Positions 1-10,079 of a stretch of DNA of 64,000 bases are shown here, in pieces. Origin of the DNA: JBEKTY01 sp049515555 (lineage in GTDB: Bacteria; Planctomycetota; Planctomycetia; Pirellulales; Thermoguttaceae); assembly GCA_049515555.1 (NCBI GenBank), contig JBEKTY010000025.1, positions 1-64,000 of the forward strand. The letters are read 5' to 3'. Both the position numbers and the translations under genes were made by a program. Positions within the stretch are counted from its first letter, which is position 1; every line of letters starts with the position of its first letter. The notes beneath the pieces were generated by a model, which saw only the letters and a program-made list of their open reading frames with translations, was not told the DNA's origin and ran no database searches.

Positions 1-122
1 TCGCTGGCCCCTCCCTGGTCCCTCCAAACGGCCCGGCTCTCCTGCGCCCGGCCGAAACGTCAACATTAGACCCCAAAACCCCCATTTTTCCAACGCCATT
101 TGAGAGTTTGCAAAAGTCCAGT

Positions 123-159
123 CCTAACTTCTAACTCCTAACTTCTAACTCCTAACTTC
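123..159. repeat. 14-bp tandem word repeat
   Basis: The 14-bp word cctaacttctaact is repeated about 2.6 times just beyond the stop codon of the response regulator gene. It is A+T richer than its surroundings. It belongs to the class of short word-like repeats that fill many gaps in this window. The rest of 1-164 shows no gene. Confidence 0.7.
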
Positions 160-164
160 CGGCC

Positions 165-1493
165 CTATATCCCGTACTTCTTCCGCTTGCGGTACAGCGT
201 GCTGGGGTCGATGCCCAGCTTGGCGGCGGCGTCGTCGATGGTGGCCGTGGCGGCCAGCATCCGCCGGATGTGCCGGGCCTCGACTTGCTCCAGGGTCAGT
301 TCCTCGTTGGCGGCCGGGGGGGGCGGCGGGCTGACGATCTGCGCCGGCAGGCTCTGGGGCTCGATCCGCGGACCGGCGGCCAGGATCACGCTCCGCTCGA
401 TGGCGTTACGCAGCTCGCGGACGTTGCCCGGCCAGCCGTAGCGGACCAGGGCCTCCCGCGCCGGCTCGGAAAAGCCGGCGATCGTCTTGCCGTTCTGCCG
501 GGCGAAGAAGCCCAGCAGGTGCTCGGCCAGGGGCAGGATGTCGGCGGGCCGCCGGGCCAGCGGGGGCAGCGTCACCTCGATCACGTTCAGGCGGTAGAAG
601 AGGTCCTCGCGGAAGCGGCCGGCCGCAAGCTCGGCCTCCAGGTTGCGGTTGGTGGCGGCCAGGATGCGGACGTTGCTGGCCCGCGTGCGCGTCTCGCCCA
701 GCCGCTCGTAGCACCGCTCCTGCAAGAGCCGCAAGAGCTTGGGCTGCAAGGCCAGCGGCAGGTCGCCGATCTCGTCCAGGAAGAGCGTGCCCGACTCGGC
801 CGCCGCCACCTTGCCCACCGTATCGCGCACCGCGCCGGTAAAGGCCCCTTGCACGTGGCCGAACAACTCGCTCTGGAGCAGCTCGGCCGACAGGCTGGGG
901 CAGGGGACGGTAACGAAGGGAGCGGCGGCCCGCGGGCTGCGGGCGTGGATCGCGCGGGCCAGCACGCCTTTGCCCGTCCCGCTCTCGCCGCGGATCATGA
1001 TCGTGGCTTCGCTGGCGGCCGTCTTGAAGGCCAGCTCCAGGGCCTCGCGCATCTTCGGCTCGCTGGTGCGCAGGTCCACCTCCGGCAGGATCGAGTGGAC
1101 CTGCTCCTCCAATTCCTCGACGTGCGATTGCAGCCGCCGCATGCGCGCGATGCGCTCCAGCACCATGCGGAGCTGATCGGGCGTAAAGGGCTTGGGCAGG
1201 TAATCGAAGGCCCCCCGCCGCATGGCCTCGACCGCCGTCTCGATCGTGGCGTAGGCCGTTACGACCACCACGTGCAGCCCGGGGGCCAGGCCCAGCAGCC
1301 GCGGCAGCAGATCCAGCCCCTCCTCGCGGGCCAGATGCAGATCGAGCAAGGCCGTGTCGAAAGGGCGGCGCGCCAGCAGATCGAGGGCCTCCTGGCCATC
1401 GCGGGCCTCGGCCGCCTGATGCCCCAGCACCTCCAGCGCCGTCCGCAGGGTCCGCCGCAGGCTCGCGTCGTCGTCAATAACAAGTACGTTCAT
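165..1493 (-). CDS. Sigma-54 dependent response regulator (NtrC class)
   Basis: Cytoplasmic two-component response regulator of 442 aa that activates sigma-54 RNA polymerase. The receiver domain (about residues 1-120) has the acidic pocket DDD at 7-9, phospho-acceptor Asp51 and Lys101. The AAA+ domain has Walker A GESGTGKG (169-176), the sigma-54 contact loop GAFTGA (216-221) and Walker B TLFLDE (236-241). The C-terminus carries a Fis-type helix-turn-helix ending TLYRKRKKYGI. The start at 1493 is chosen because the receiver domain begins there. An in-frame upstream extension to 1604 exists, but it contains a duplicated copy of the start-codon region. The cognate histidine kinase is not in view and may lie beyond the left edge. 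Family call is firm; the target genes are unknown. Confidence 0.93.
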   Translation of the reverse strand: MNVLVIDDDASLRRTLRTALEVLGHQAAEARDGQEALDLLARRPFDTALLDLHLAREEGLDLLPRLLGLAPGLHVVVVTAYATIETAVEAMRRGAFDYLPKPFTPDQLRMVLERIARMRRLQSHVEELEEQVHSILPEVDLRTSEPKMREALELAFKTAASEATIMIRGESGTGKGVLARAIHARSPRAAAPFVTVPCPSLSAELLQSELFGHVQGAFTGAVRDTVGKVAAAESGTLFLDEIGDLPLALQPKLLRLLQERCYERLGETRTRASNVRILAATNRNLEAELAAGRFREDLFYRLNVIEVTLPPLARRPADILPLAEHLLGFFARQNGKTIAGFSEPAREALVRYGWPGNVRELRNAIERSVILAAGPRIEPQSLPAQIVSPPPPPAANEELTLEQVEARHIRRMLAATATIDDAAAKLGIDPSTLYRKRKKYGI

Positions 1494-1535
1494 AAGCGCT
1501 TGGCAGTTGGCAGACGAAAACACGTTCATAAGCGC
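1486..1535. repeat. 14-bp direct duplication across the start codon
   Basis: The word acgttcataagcgc occurs at 1486-1499 and again at 1522-1535, separated by 22 bases that contain ttggcag twice. The copy at 1486 holds the start codon of the response regulator (reverse complement), so the second copy offers a second ATG in the same frame 12 codons upstream. Confidence 0.85.
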
Positions 1536-1683
1536 CACTGCCCAAGGGTTTCCCTCACCGGGCATCCATCGTGCATTTTGCACGGCCGATCGGGCAACTT
1601 GCAATCCCGGGCGCGGCTACCCGATAACCGCCGTTTTCCACAACCACCTGGAATTATAGCACTTGTGTCTACTGGCTTCGGCC

Positions 1684-1699
1684 TGGCACGCCATGTGCA
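1684..1699 (+). promoter_or_regulatory. Candidate sigma-54 promoter
   Basis: The sequence TGGCACGCCATGTGCA matches the sigma-54 consensus TGGCACG-N4-TTGCA with one mismatch. The invariant GG and GC pairs are separated by exactly 10 bases. It points toward the small membrane protein gene at 1878 and lies next to the sigma-54 activator gene. Chance occurrence cannot be excluded. Confidence 0.3.
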
Positions 1700-1728
1700 T
1701 CTGTCGGGGACAGACTGAATTCCGTACT

Positions 1729-1793
1729 GGGTGCCACTGCTGGCTTGCCCAGCAGTGTGAGAAGCACTGCTGGACGAGCCAGCAGTGGCACCC
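1729..1793. repeat. Nested palindromic repeat (TGCCACTGCTGG family)
   Basis: A perfect 17-bp inverted repeat (1729-1745 gggtgccactgctggct, 1777-1793) encloses a second perfect 8-bp stem (1750-1757 with 1765-1772). It could form a cruciform or RNA hairpin. It sits between divergently read genes, so a simple terminator role is unlikely on the plus side. Confidence 0.85.
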
Positions 1794-1877
1794 GGCGATG
1801 CAAGATTCTATCGCGGCCCGACGCCCGCTGATAGCTCTCCGCGAAAACAGGGCCTTGACTACGAAGGAAATCATGCC

Positions 1878-2327
1878 ATGACCGGGCAACTTAGAAACCG
1901 GGCTCTTGTGGGCAGCCTGGCCCTGTTTACGGGTGGAGCGATGGCCTGCGCCGCCGCGGTCCTCGATGCCTTCCTGCCCAATCGCTCGTGGGTGGTATTT
2001 CTGACCGTGTTGGGGGGGCTGGGATTGGTCGTGGCGGCACTGGTGGCCGGCTTCGCCTGGGCTTGCGAAAAGTGGGAGGGCAGCGGCGAGGCACGCATCG
2101 ACGGGCTGCTGGCCAGGGGCAAACGAGCCAACCCGACCCCGGCTGGCCCGCGGGTGCCACGAGAGGAAGTGGTGCGGGGTGGCAGCGGCGTCTCGCCGCT
2201 GCTGGGGCGCGGCACGGGCGAGACGCCCCCACCACCCGGCCAGGGAGTTTGGACGCTGCGGGGTCCGGCCGGGCCTGGCAGCTCGCCCCCCGCCACAAGC
2301 ACGCAGCGTTACTGGCACGGCCAATGA
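1878..2327 (+). CDS. Small two-helix membrane protein, function unknown
   Basis: 149-aa protein starting at the ATG at 1878, with a GAAGG ribosome-binding sequence at 1863. Two hydrophobic segments span about residues 8-30 and 38-60. The remaining part is Gly/Pro/Arg-rich and of low complexity. DNA encoding that tail contains an inverted repeat, ggcgtctcgcc paired with ggcgagacgcc, which looks like another copy of the palindromic repeats common in this window. The native protein may therefore end near residue 75, the tail being repeat-derived. It lies upstream of the kdp operon on the same strand, but about 195 bp and a repeat cluster separate them. No family recognised. Confidence 0.45.
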   Translation: MTGQLRNRALVGSLALFTGGAMACAAAVLDAFLPNRSWVVFLTVLGGLGLVVAALVAGFAWACEKWEGSGEARIDGLLARGKRANPTPAGPRVPREEVVRGGSGVSPLLGRGTGETPPPPGQGVWTLRGPAGPGSSPPATSTQRYWHGQ

Positions 2328-2376
2328 GCAACAGGCTTTAATATCACAGCGCTACGTCGGTCCGGGATGCGGTGAA

Positions 2377-2469
2377 AAATGACCAATGACCAAGCACCAA
2401 TGACTAAGAAACTCCCCGCGATCGGTCGTCCGTTGTCGTTGGTCAATAGTCATTGGGATTTGGTCATTT
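2377..2469. repeat. Word-like inverted repeat (ATGACCAATGACC family)
   Basis: aaatgaccaatgaccaagca at the left and gggatttggtcattt at the right are degenerate inverted copies of the word aatgacca, with 8-bp perfect ends (2377-2384, 2462-2469). It fills the gap in front of the kdp operon. Confidence 0.7.
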
Positions 2470-2521
2470 ACATCACGTTTTGTTTGCCGACCTAGCGTTG
2501 TAGTGCAAGGGAGTCCCACTC

Positions 2522-2617
2522 ATGGATCTAATGACCTGGCTGCCGGCGATGTTCGTCTTGGGCTTCGTCGGGTTCGCCCTGATGTTCGCCTGCATTTCCG
2601 CCTGCGACAAAGTATGA
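2522..2617 (+). CDS. 31-aa membrane peptide leading the kdp operon
   Basis: A short frame (ATG at 2522, TGA at 2615) encodes a single hydrophobic helix followed by the tail CISACDKV. It lies 13 bp ahead of kdpF with a ribosome-binding-like AAGGG upstream (2508-2512). From memory, similar tiny peptides ending in a GCD(R/K)-type motif precede kdpF in several bacterial phyla, usually unannotated. It may be an accessory subunit of the Kdp pump or a regulatory leader peptide. Its placement and composition support coding; the function is not known. Confidence 0.6.
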   Translation: MDLMTWLPAMFVLGFVGFALMFACISACDKV

Positions 2618-2630
2618 AAGGGCCGATGAT

Positions 2631-2720
2631 ATGGAGATGCTCACCTGGTTTACCGCCCTGGTGACGGTCTTGCTGTTGGTCTACCTGTTCGCCGCGCTGG
2701 TGCGGCCGGAGTGGTTTTAA
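2631..2720 (+). CDS. kdpF: Potassium-transporting ATPase small subunit KdpF
   Basis: 29-aa single-helix peptide. The end YLFAALVRPEWF matches the characteristic KdpF pattern (YLxxALxxPExF). KdpF stabilises the KdpABC complex in the inner membrane. ATG at 2631 was chosen; an out-of-frame ATG lies at 2626. It is located directly before kdpA, from which a palindromic repeat separates it. Confidence 0.85.
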   Translation: MEMLTWFTALVTVLLLVYLFAALVRPEWF

Positions 2721-2725
2721 GGTTG

Positions 2726-2759
2726 ATGGTGGGGCTCGCTGCGCTCGACCCACCCTACA
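2726..2759. repeat. GGGTGGGTCGAGC-family palindromic repeat
   Basis: Copy of the sequence family that reads tagggtgggtcgagcgcagc on one strand and ends in gagccccacca. This copy is in the orientation ggtggggctcgctgcgctcg. It sits between kdpF and kdpA inside the operon. A part copy (ctcgacccacct) follows at 2762-2773. Other copies are at 13354, 39269 and 58653/58703. Confidence 0.85.
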
Positions 2760-2810
2760 AACTCGACCCACCTCAAACCTCCGACGTTCTGAAACAGAAA
2801 CGAATTCGTT

Positions 2811-4571
2811 ATGTTCCACCAATTCCAAGTCTGGTTCCTTCCGCTTCTGATCCTGGCGACCACCACGTTGCTGGCGATCCCCTTCAGCCGTTACCTGGCA
2901 TGGATCATGAATGGCCGCTACCGTGCGCCGCGGCCGCTGCGCTGGATCGAGTCGCGCCTGGACACGGGCCCGCAAAATTGGAAGCAGTACGCGGTCTCCA
3001 TGCTGCTGTTCAACCTGCTGATGTTTGTTTTCGGGTTCTGCGTGCTGGCTTTGCAGCCCATGCTGGATTTCGGGCTGAATCCGGAACACAAGGGAATGCT
3101 GGCCCCCACCACGATCTTCAACTCGGTGATCTCCTTCCTGACGAACACCAATTTGCAGCACTATTCGGGCGAGCAGCATCTTTCCTATTTCAGCCAGATC
3201 TTCTTCGTCATTTGGAACATGTTCCTGTCGGCGAGCGTGGGCTTCTGCGGGCTGGTGGCGATCATCCGGGCCCTGCGGAGCGATCCGCACATGGGCAATT
3301 ACTACCTGGACATGTGGCGCGTCTGCGCTTACACCTTCGTGCCCGCCAGCCTGGTGATGGGCGTGCTGCTGCTGGCCGACGGCGTGCCCATGACGCTCGA
3401 GCCGGCCGCGGCGGTGGCCACGCTCGAGCCCCTGGCGATGGGCCCGGACAAGGACGGCCAGCCGCAGCCTGAGCAGCACATATCCCGCGGGCCGGTGGCC
3501 GCCGTCATCCCCATCAAGCACCTGGGGACCAACGGGGGCGGGTTCTTCGGCGCCAATTCGGCCCACCCCTTCGAGAACCCCAGCGCCTGGAGCAACTTCC
3601 TCACCGTGATGAACCTTTGCCTCTTTCCCTTCGCCCTGGTGCTGATGTTCGGCCGCATGCTGCGGCAGATGCGGCACGCCTGGGTGATCTTCAGCGTCAT
3701 GATGACGATGTTCATCTGCCTGATCGGGTGGGCCGTTTACTGGGACACGCTGCACGCCAACCCCGGCCTGGCCGGCCTGCCGGTCGACCAGCGCCTGGGC
3801 AATCTGGAGGGCAAGGAGCTGCGCTTCGGCACCTCGGCCGGCCCGACCTTCGCCGCCGCGACCACCTCGATCTCCTGCGGCTCGGTGGATTGCTCCCACG
3901 ACAGCCTCAATCCCCTGGCCGGCCTGACGCCGCTCACCGGAATGTGGCTCAACTGCGTCTACGGCGGCAAGGGCGTGGGCATGATCAACCTCCTGTTGTA
4001 CCTCATCGTCGGCGTGTTCATCGCCGGTCTGATGGTCGGCCGCACCCCGGAATACCTGGGCAAGAAGGTCGAGGCCCGCGAAATGAAGCTCGCCATGCTG
4101 GCCTTGCTGGTGCATCCCATTTTGATCCTCATGCCCGCCGGCTGTTTCGCCGCTACCGACTGGGGCCTGAAATCGACGAACAATCCCGGTGCGCACGGCC
4201 TGTCGGAAATGGTCTATGAGTTCAGCTCGGCCTCGGCCAACAACGGCTCGGAGTTCGGCGGGCTGAACACCGGTTGGGGGGCCAACGACAACAAGGACCA
4301 CGCCCCCTTCAGCCGGCCGTGGGACATTGCCACGGGCCTGGTAATGCTCTTCAGCCGGTTCATCCCGGTGATTGCGCCTTTGGCGATGGCCGCCAGCCTG
4401 GCCCGCAAGAAGCCCACGCCCTTTACGGTGGGCACCATGCGGACCGATACCGTCACCTTCGGATTCCTGCTGTTGGGGACGATCCTGCTCATCGGCGCGC
4501 TGCTGTTCCTGCCGGTGGCGGCGCTGGGCCCAGTGGCCGAGCACCTCGGCCCCATCCCGTTTGGAGGCTAA
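2811..4571 (+). CDS. kdpA: Potassium-transporting ATPase subunit KdpA
   Basis: 586-aa polytopic membrane protein, the K+-selective channel-like subunit of the Kdp pump. The four selectivity-filter loops are visible: TNTNLQHYSGE, GTNGGGFFGANSAHPFENP, SISCGSVDCSHDSLNPL and SSASANNGSEFGGL. Ten or so hydrophobic segments are present and the length is close to that of known KdpA. Start ATG at 2811 gives the typical N-terminus, with a hydrophobic helix from residue 8. The stop codon abuts the kdpB start directly (TAAATG), so the two are probably translated together. Firm call. Confidence 0.97.
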   Translation: MFHQFQVWFLPLLILATTTLLAIPFSRYLAWIMNGRYRAPRPLRWIESRLDTGPQNWKQYAVSMLLFNLLMFVFGFCVLALQPMLDFGLNPEHKGMLAPTTIFNSVISFLTNTNLQHYSGEQHLSYFSQIFFVIWNMFLSASVGFCGLVAIIRALRSDPHMGNYYLDMWRVCAYTFVPASLVMGVLLLADGVPMTLEPAAAVATLEPLAMGPDKDGQPQPEQHISRGPVAAVIPIKHLGTNGGGFFGANSAHPFENPSAWSNFLTVMNLCLFPFALVLMFGRMLRQMRHAWVIFSVMMTMFICLIGWAVYWDTLHANPGLAGLPVDQRLGNLEGKELRFGTSAGPTFAAATTSISCGSVDCSHDSLNPLAGLTPLTGMWLNCVYGGKGVGMINLLLYLIVGVFIAGLMVGRTPEYLGKKVEAREMKLAMLALLVHPILILMPAGCFAATDWGLKSTNNPGAHGLSEMVYEFSSASANNGSEFGGLNTGWGANDNKDHAPFSRPWDIATGLVMLFSRFIPVIAPLAMAASLARKKPTPFTVGTMRTDTVTFGFLLLGTILLIGALLFLPVAALGPVAEHLGPIPFGG

Positions 4572-6809
<2,238 letters not shown>

Positions 6810-6828
6810 GAACAATCGGAGTTTTAAC

Positions 6829-7860
6829 ATGCTTGCTCACTTGCGTGCCAACCTGTGGCTGCTGCTGCTTAGCGTGCTGGTGTGCTCAATCCTGTATCCG
6901 CTGGTGCTGTGGGGCATCGGGCAGGCGGTGTTCCACGAGCAGGCCCAAGGCAGCCTGCTCCTGGACGCGGGAGGCAAGCCGGTGGGCTCGGGGCTGATCG
7001 CCCAGCCGTTCACGCAAGACGAGTATTTTCAGCCCCGGCCGTCGGCGGCTTCGTACGACGCCACGGCCTCTGCGTGCTCGAACTGGGCGGCCAACAACTA
7101 TCTGCTCCGCGACCGCGTGGCCCGGCAGCTTGGCCCCATCGTGAAGTATCGTGCGGGATCGAAGAAAGGCCAGCCGGTCGGCCTGGACATCGAAACATGG
7201 TTCCAAAAGGACCAACTTAACGGGAAACCGGGGATTGTGGCCCAGTGGGCCACAAAGTACCCCGCGGTGGCCCAGAACTGGGTCAAGGCCGACAAGCTCA
7301 ACGCCGCCTACGTGGCCGATTGGCAGAAGACCCACCCGGCCGAAGTCGCCCAGTGGATCAAGGATAATCCCGACACGCCGGAGCCCAAGCCTGAGGACCT
7401 GGCCGGCCCCTTCTTCAGCAGCTACTCGACCGAGCATCCGGGCACGCTGCCCAGCATCGTCGAGCATAAGACGGCCGACGGGAGAACGGAAAAGAAGATC
7501 GAGCCGGTCAAGGAGGGGACTGACATTCAGGCCGGCTTCTTCGACCTGTGGCTGGCGGCCCATCCGGAGGCCCAACTCGAGCCGGTCCCGGCCGACATGG
7601 TCACCAGCTCCGGGTCGGGGCTGGATCCGCACATTACGCTGGATAACGCCCTTTGGCAGTTAGAGCGCGTGGCCGCCGCCTGGGCCAAGAAGAGCGGCAA
7701 GGACGAGCCCCAGGTCCACCGGACCATCGACGGGCTGCTCCGCCGGAAGAGCTTCTCGCCGTTGGGCGGCCTGGTGGGCGAGCCCCTGGTCAACGTGCTG
7801 GAGATCAACCTGGCCCTTGGCCAGGTTTACGCGCCACGCGCCGCGGGAAAGAACCCCTAG
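6829..7860 (+). CDS. kdpC: Potassium-transporting ATPase subunit KdpC, enlarged
   Basis: 343-aa inner-membrane subunit with one N-terminal helix (about residues 8-30) and a periplasmic domain. The conserved parts are the first ~105 residues (GSxLIxQPF, YFxxRPSA) and the end (PVPADMVTSSGSGLDPHIT, then LVNVLEINLAL). Between them lies an insert of about 130 residues, Lys/Pro/Trp-rich, absent from the ~190-aa KdpC of model bacteria. The insert keeps the reading frame and has normal codon use. Shine-Dalgarno GGAG at 6818. It ends the operon; no kdpD or kdpE follows. Confidence 0.93.
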   Translation: MLAHLRANLWLLLLSVLVCSILYPLVLWGIGQAVFHEQAQGSLLLDAGGKPVGSGLIAQPFTQDEYFQPRPSAASYDATASACSNWAANNYLLRDRVARQLGPIVKYRAGSKKGQPVGLDIETWFQKDQLNGKPGIVAQWATKYPAVAQNWVKADKLNAAYVADWQKTHPAEVAQWIKDNPDTPEPKPEDLAGPFFSSYSTEHPGTLPSIVEHKTADGRTEKKIEPVKEGTDIQAGFFDLWLAAHPEAQLEPVPADMVTSSGSGLDPHITLDNALWQLERVAAAWAKKSGKDEPQVHRTIDGLLRRKSFSPLGGLVGEPLVNVLEINLALGQVYAPRAAGKNP

Positions 7861-7950
7861 TCGCCGAGGGCGCGCCCATAAGAGGGCCGAACCGCGTTGC
7901 GGCGCCAACCGTACGTGCCGAGGATTTCGCCCGGCAGGACGCGGCCGTAA

Positions 7951-9669
7951 TCAGAAGATGATCTGGAACCGCGTATATAAGGCGTCTTCCTTCGTGAACG
8001 GGTTCGCGACGTTTCCGATCTTCACGGGGCTTGCCAGCGTGGCGTGCTCCCAGTTGAGTTGTGCCCGGACCCACTTGTTCAAATACCAGTTGAGGCCCAG
8101 GGTCGTCTCCGCGGCTTCGGGGCTCGATCGGTTGGAAGTGCCCGCCGTCTTGGTGGCGAGTCCCGCGCTGAATGCCTGCTGGCCGACTTCCAGCCTTTCG
8201 ACGCGGAATGCCAGCTCCCAGGCCCCCGGCGAAGCCATCGGCGCGCAGGGGTTGAAGGGACGGATCGGATCGATCTGCTGGGTGTAGTCGGTCCGTTGCT
8301 CTCCCGTCAGGAGATAAGTCACCAAGACGTAATAACCGCCGATGGACACGTCCACTATGGGCTTCGTGGCCGAGAGTTGAAGCATCTGGTTCTGCTGATA
8401 GTATTGCGAAGCCACGCCCAACGAGTGGTAGAAGTAAACCAATTCCGGGCTGATGCGATCGCGAACGCCGTTGGCCAACACGCCGGAATGGTAGGCGAAC
8501 CAAGTCACGGTAGCGGGCGTGGTTATAATGGGAGGGCTCGTTGTGGTGCCGAGCGCCTCATTCTCGACGCCCACGCCGCCGGATATCCCGACCTGCAAAC
8601 CGCGGGCAATGTCCCACCCTTCCGGATCGTTGAACGGACGGAAGTCGATGCGACCGTTGAAGTCTTTGTGGTCATTCAGATCGATGGTGCTGTCGTTTGG
8701 GTCGCCATTCGAAACGGCGACCGCATAATCGAAGCGGTCGCCGAACAGCTTATGGCCGTGGATCATGACCCCTTCATCCCGTTGCGGCACCAGTTGATCC
8801 ATCATCGAGCGTTCCAAGGTCGGCACGTAACGGTCCTGGATCAGTTGTTCGTAGCTGAACGGCTGCTTGAACTTGCCGCTCTCGAATTGAAATTCATCCC
8901 AATAGTGGACGTTCAGGTAGGCGTCGGTGATCGATCTGGATACCGTAATCCCGGCGAAATCCGGCAACAATCGAAACTCGTAGTGATCCATCATCGTGGC
9001 CTCGATACCAAGCCGTGCACGGCGGATGAGGAACGTATCCGGACTGCCCGTGATGGGGCTGCCCGCGACGGCCCCATTGTCGGTTGTGGACGTGTCGACG
9101 GGGGTCAGAAATCCCCGGAAATCCGCCTGGATTTGGCCCGTGATGCGCAACTGGAACGATTTATCGGCGGACTGAATAAAGAAGCCCTCATTCCAGCCGG
9201 CGAAATTTGAAACGGAGGGGATTGCCTCGCTGCCGAATGGCGGGGCGGGAGCGGCCGGGGGCCGGGTGCTTTCCGCCAGCCGCCGCTCCAACTCCGCCAC
9301 GCGCTGGGCCAAGTCCGGCGGGGGCGGCGGCAGGCCCGTTCCGGCCGCCGCCGGCTCGTCGTAGGTCGCCAACCGATTCTCGGCCGCAGAATCGGGCCGC
9401 GGCGGAGCGGCCGGCGGCAGACGATACACGGTGGTAATACCGCCGGTAATACCGCCGGCATTACCGCCGGCCGTGCCGGCATTACCGGCGGCGGCCGGGG
9501 CCTGACCGGTGGTGGGCCACGCCGCACTGCCCCAGCCCGGCGGCGCCGGCCACACGCCCGCCGCGGGCCCGCCCGGCCCGGCGCCCTGCTGACCCATTAC
9601 GCTCGTTGCAGCCGATGCAAACGTCAAAACCAGCAGACATGCCCATCCCTTGGAAACTGTTCCGGACAT
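7951..9669 (-). CDS. OprO/OprP-type phosphate-selective porin family protein
   Basis: Outer-membrane beta-barrel protein of 572 aa from the chosen start. A signal peptide (about residues 1-27, ending SVMGQQ) is followed by a Gly/Ala/Pro-rich linker, a short coiled coil (LAQRVAELERRLAES) and a C-terminal barrel with alternating strands beginning FQLRITGQIQADFRGF. Such porins with an N-terminal coiled coil are typical of planctomycetes. Substrate is not predictable. The frame is open upstream to 9864; an alternative ATG at 9777 has a better ribosome-binding sequence (AAAGG) but would place 36 residues before the signal peptide. DNA at 9431-9495 has repeated ccgccggtaat-type triplets encoding Gly/Ala/Asn/Thr. 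It converges with kdpC. Confidence 0.8.
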   Translation of the reverse strand: MSGTVSKGWACLLVLTFASAATSVMGQQGAGPGGPAAGVWPAPPGWGSAAWPTTGQAPAAAGNAGTAGGNAGGITGGITTVYRLPPAAPPRPDSAAENRLATYDEPAAAGTGLPPPPPDLAQRVAELERRLAESTRPPAAPAPPFGSEAIPSVSNFAGWNEGFFIQSADKSFQLRITGQIQADFRGFLTPVDTSTTDNGAVAGSPITGSPDTFLIRRARLGIEATMMDHYEFRLLPDFAGITVSRSITDAYLNVHYWDEFQFESGKFKQPFSYEQLIQDRYVPTLERSMMDQLVPQRDEGVMIHGHKLFGDRFDYAVAVSNGDPNDSTIDLNDHKDFNGRIDFRPFNDPEGWDIARGLQVGISGGVGVENEALGTTTSPPIITTPATVTWFAYHSGVLANGVRDRISPELVYFYHSLGVASQYYQQNQMLQLSATKPIVDVSIGGYYVLVTYLLTGEQRTDYTQQIDPIRPFNPCAPMASPGAWELAFRVERLEVGQQAFSAGLATKTAGTSNRSSPEAAETTLGLNWYLNKWVRAQLNWEHATLASPVKIGNVANPFTKEDALYTRFQIIF

Positions 9670-9932
9670 GCTGCTCTTCGGCAAGAAACCCGCCGCCTCA
9701 ACCGTCGTCGCCCGTATTACCGGCCGCATCGGGCCGCTACATTTGCCAGTATCCTCAGTAACGGCGCCTTCCTTCATTACCTTTGATTTGATCGAATCGG
9801 CAGAAGCGAGAATTTCACTCGTCTTGGGATAAAACGGGCATTTGGCATAGGCCGCCGGCCGCACGGCTGATACCCGCGGAACGACCGCCAGAAGCGCTTT
9901 TGCCGGCGCGATGCGGATTTCCGACCCAGGCC

Positions 9933-10056
9933 GCTAGTGCTCTGTCAACAGTGGTTTGATGGATGGGTGGCACGCCCCGAAAGGGCGTGGTGAGCCGCCC
10001 ACCCACGCCCTTTCAGGACGTGCCACCCACCAATTGAAGACCGACAGAGCACTAGC
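9933..10056. repeat. MITE-like element with 14-bp terminal inverted repeats
   Basis: The ends gctagtgctctgtc (9933-9946) and gacagagcactagc (10043-10056) are perfect inverted repeats. Inside them, tgggtggcacg (9964-9974) pairs with 10019-10029, and gggcgtgg with ccacgccc. The 124-bp unit is a fully nested palindrome. It lies between the divergent porin and RND genes. No target-site duplication is clear. Confidence 0.7.
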
Positions 10057-10079
10057 CTGCCAAGCTATGATTATGTTGT

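Noticed and set aside
270..1718. 482-codon plus-strand frame opposite the response regulator
   Set aside because: It is a mirror of the GC-rich regulator gene, with a Gln/Arg/Gly-rich composition and no family features; the regulator on the other strand is certain.
7953..9864. Porin start at 9864
   Set aside because: It would place 65 residues before the signal peptide; starts at 9669 or 9777 fit an exported protein better.
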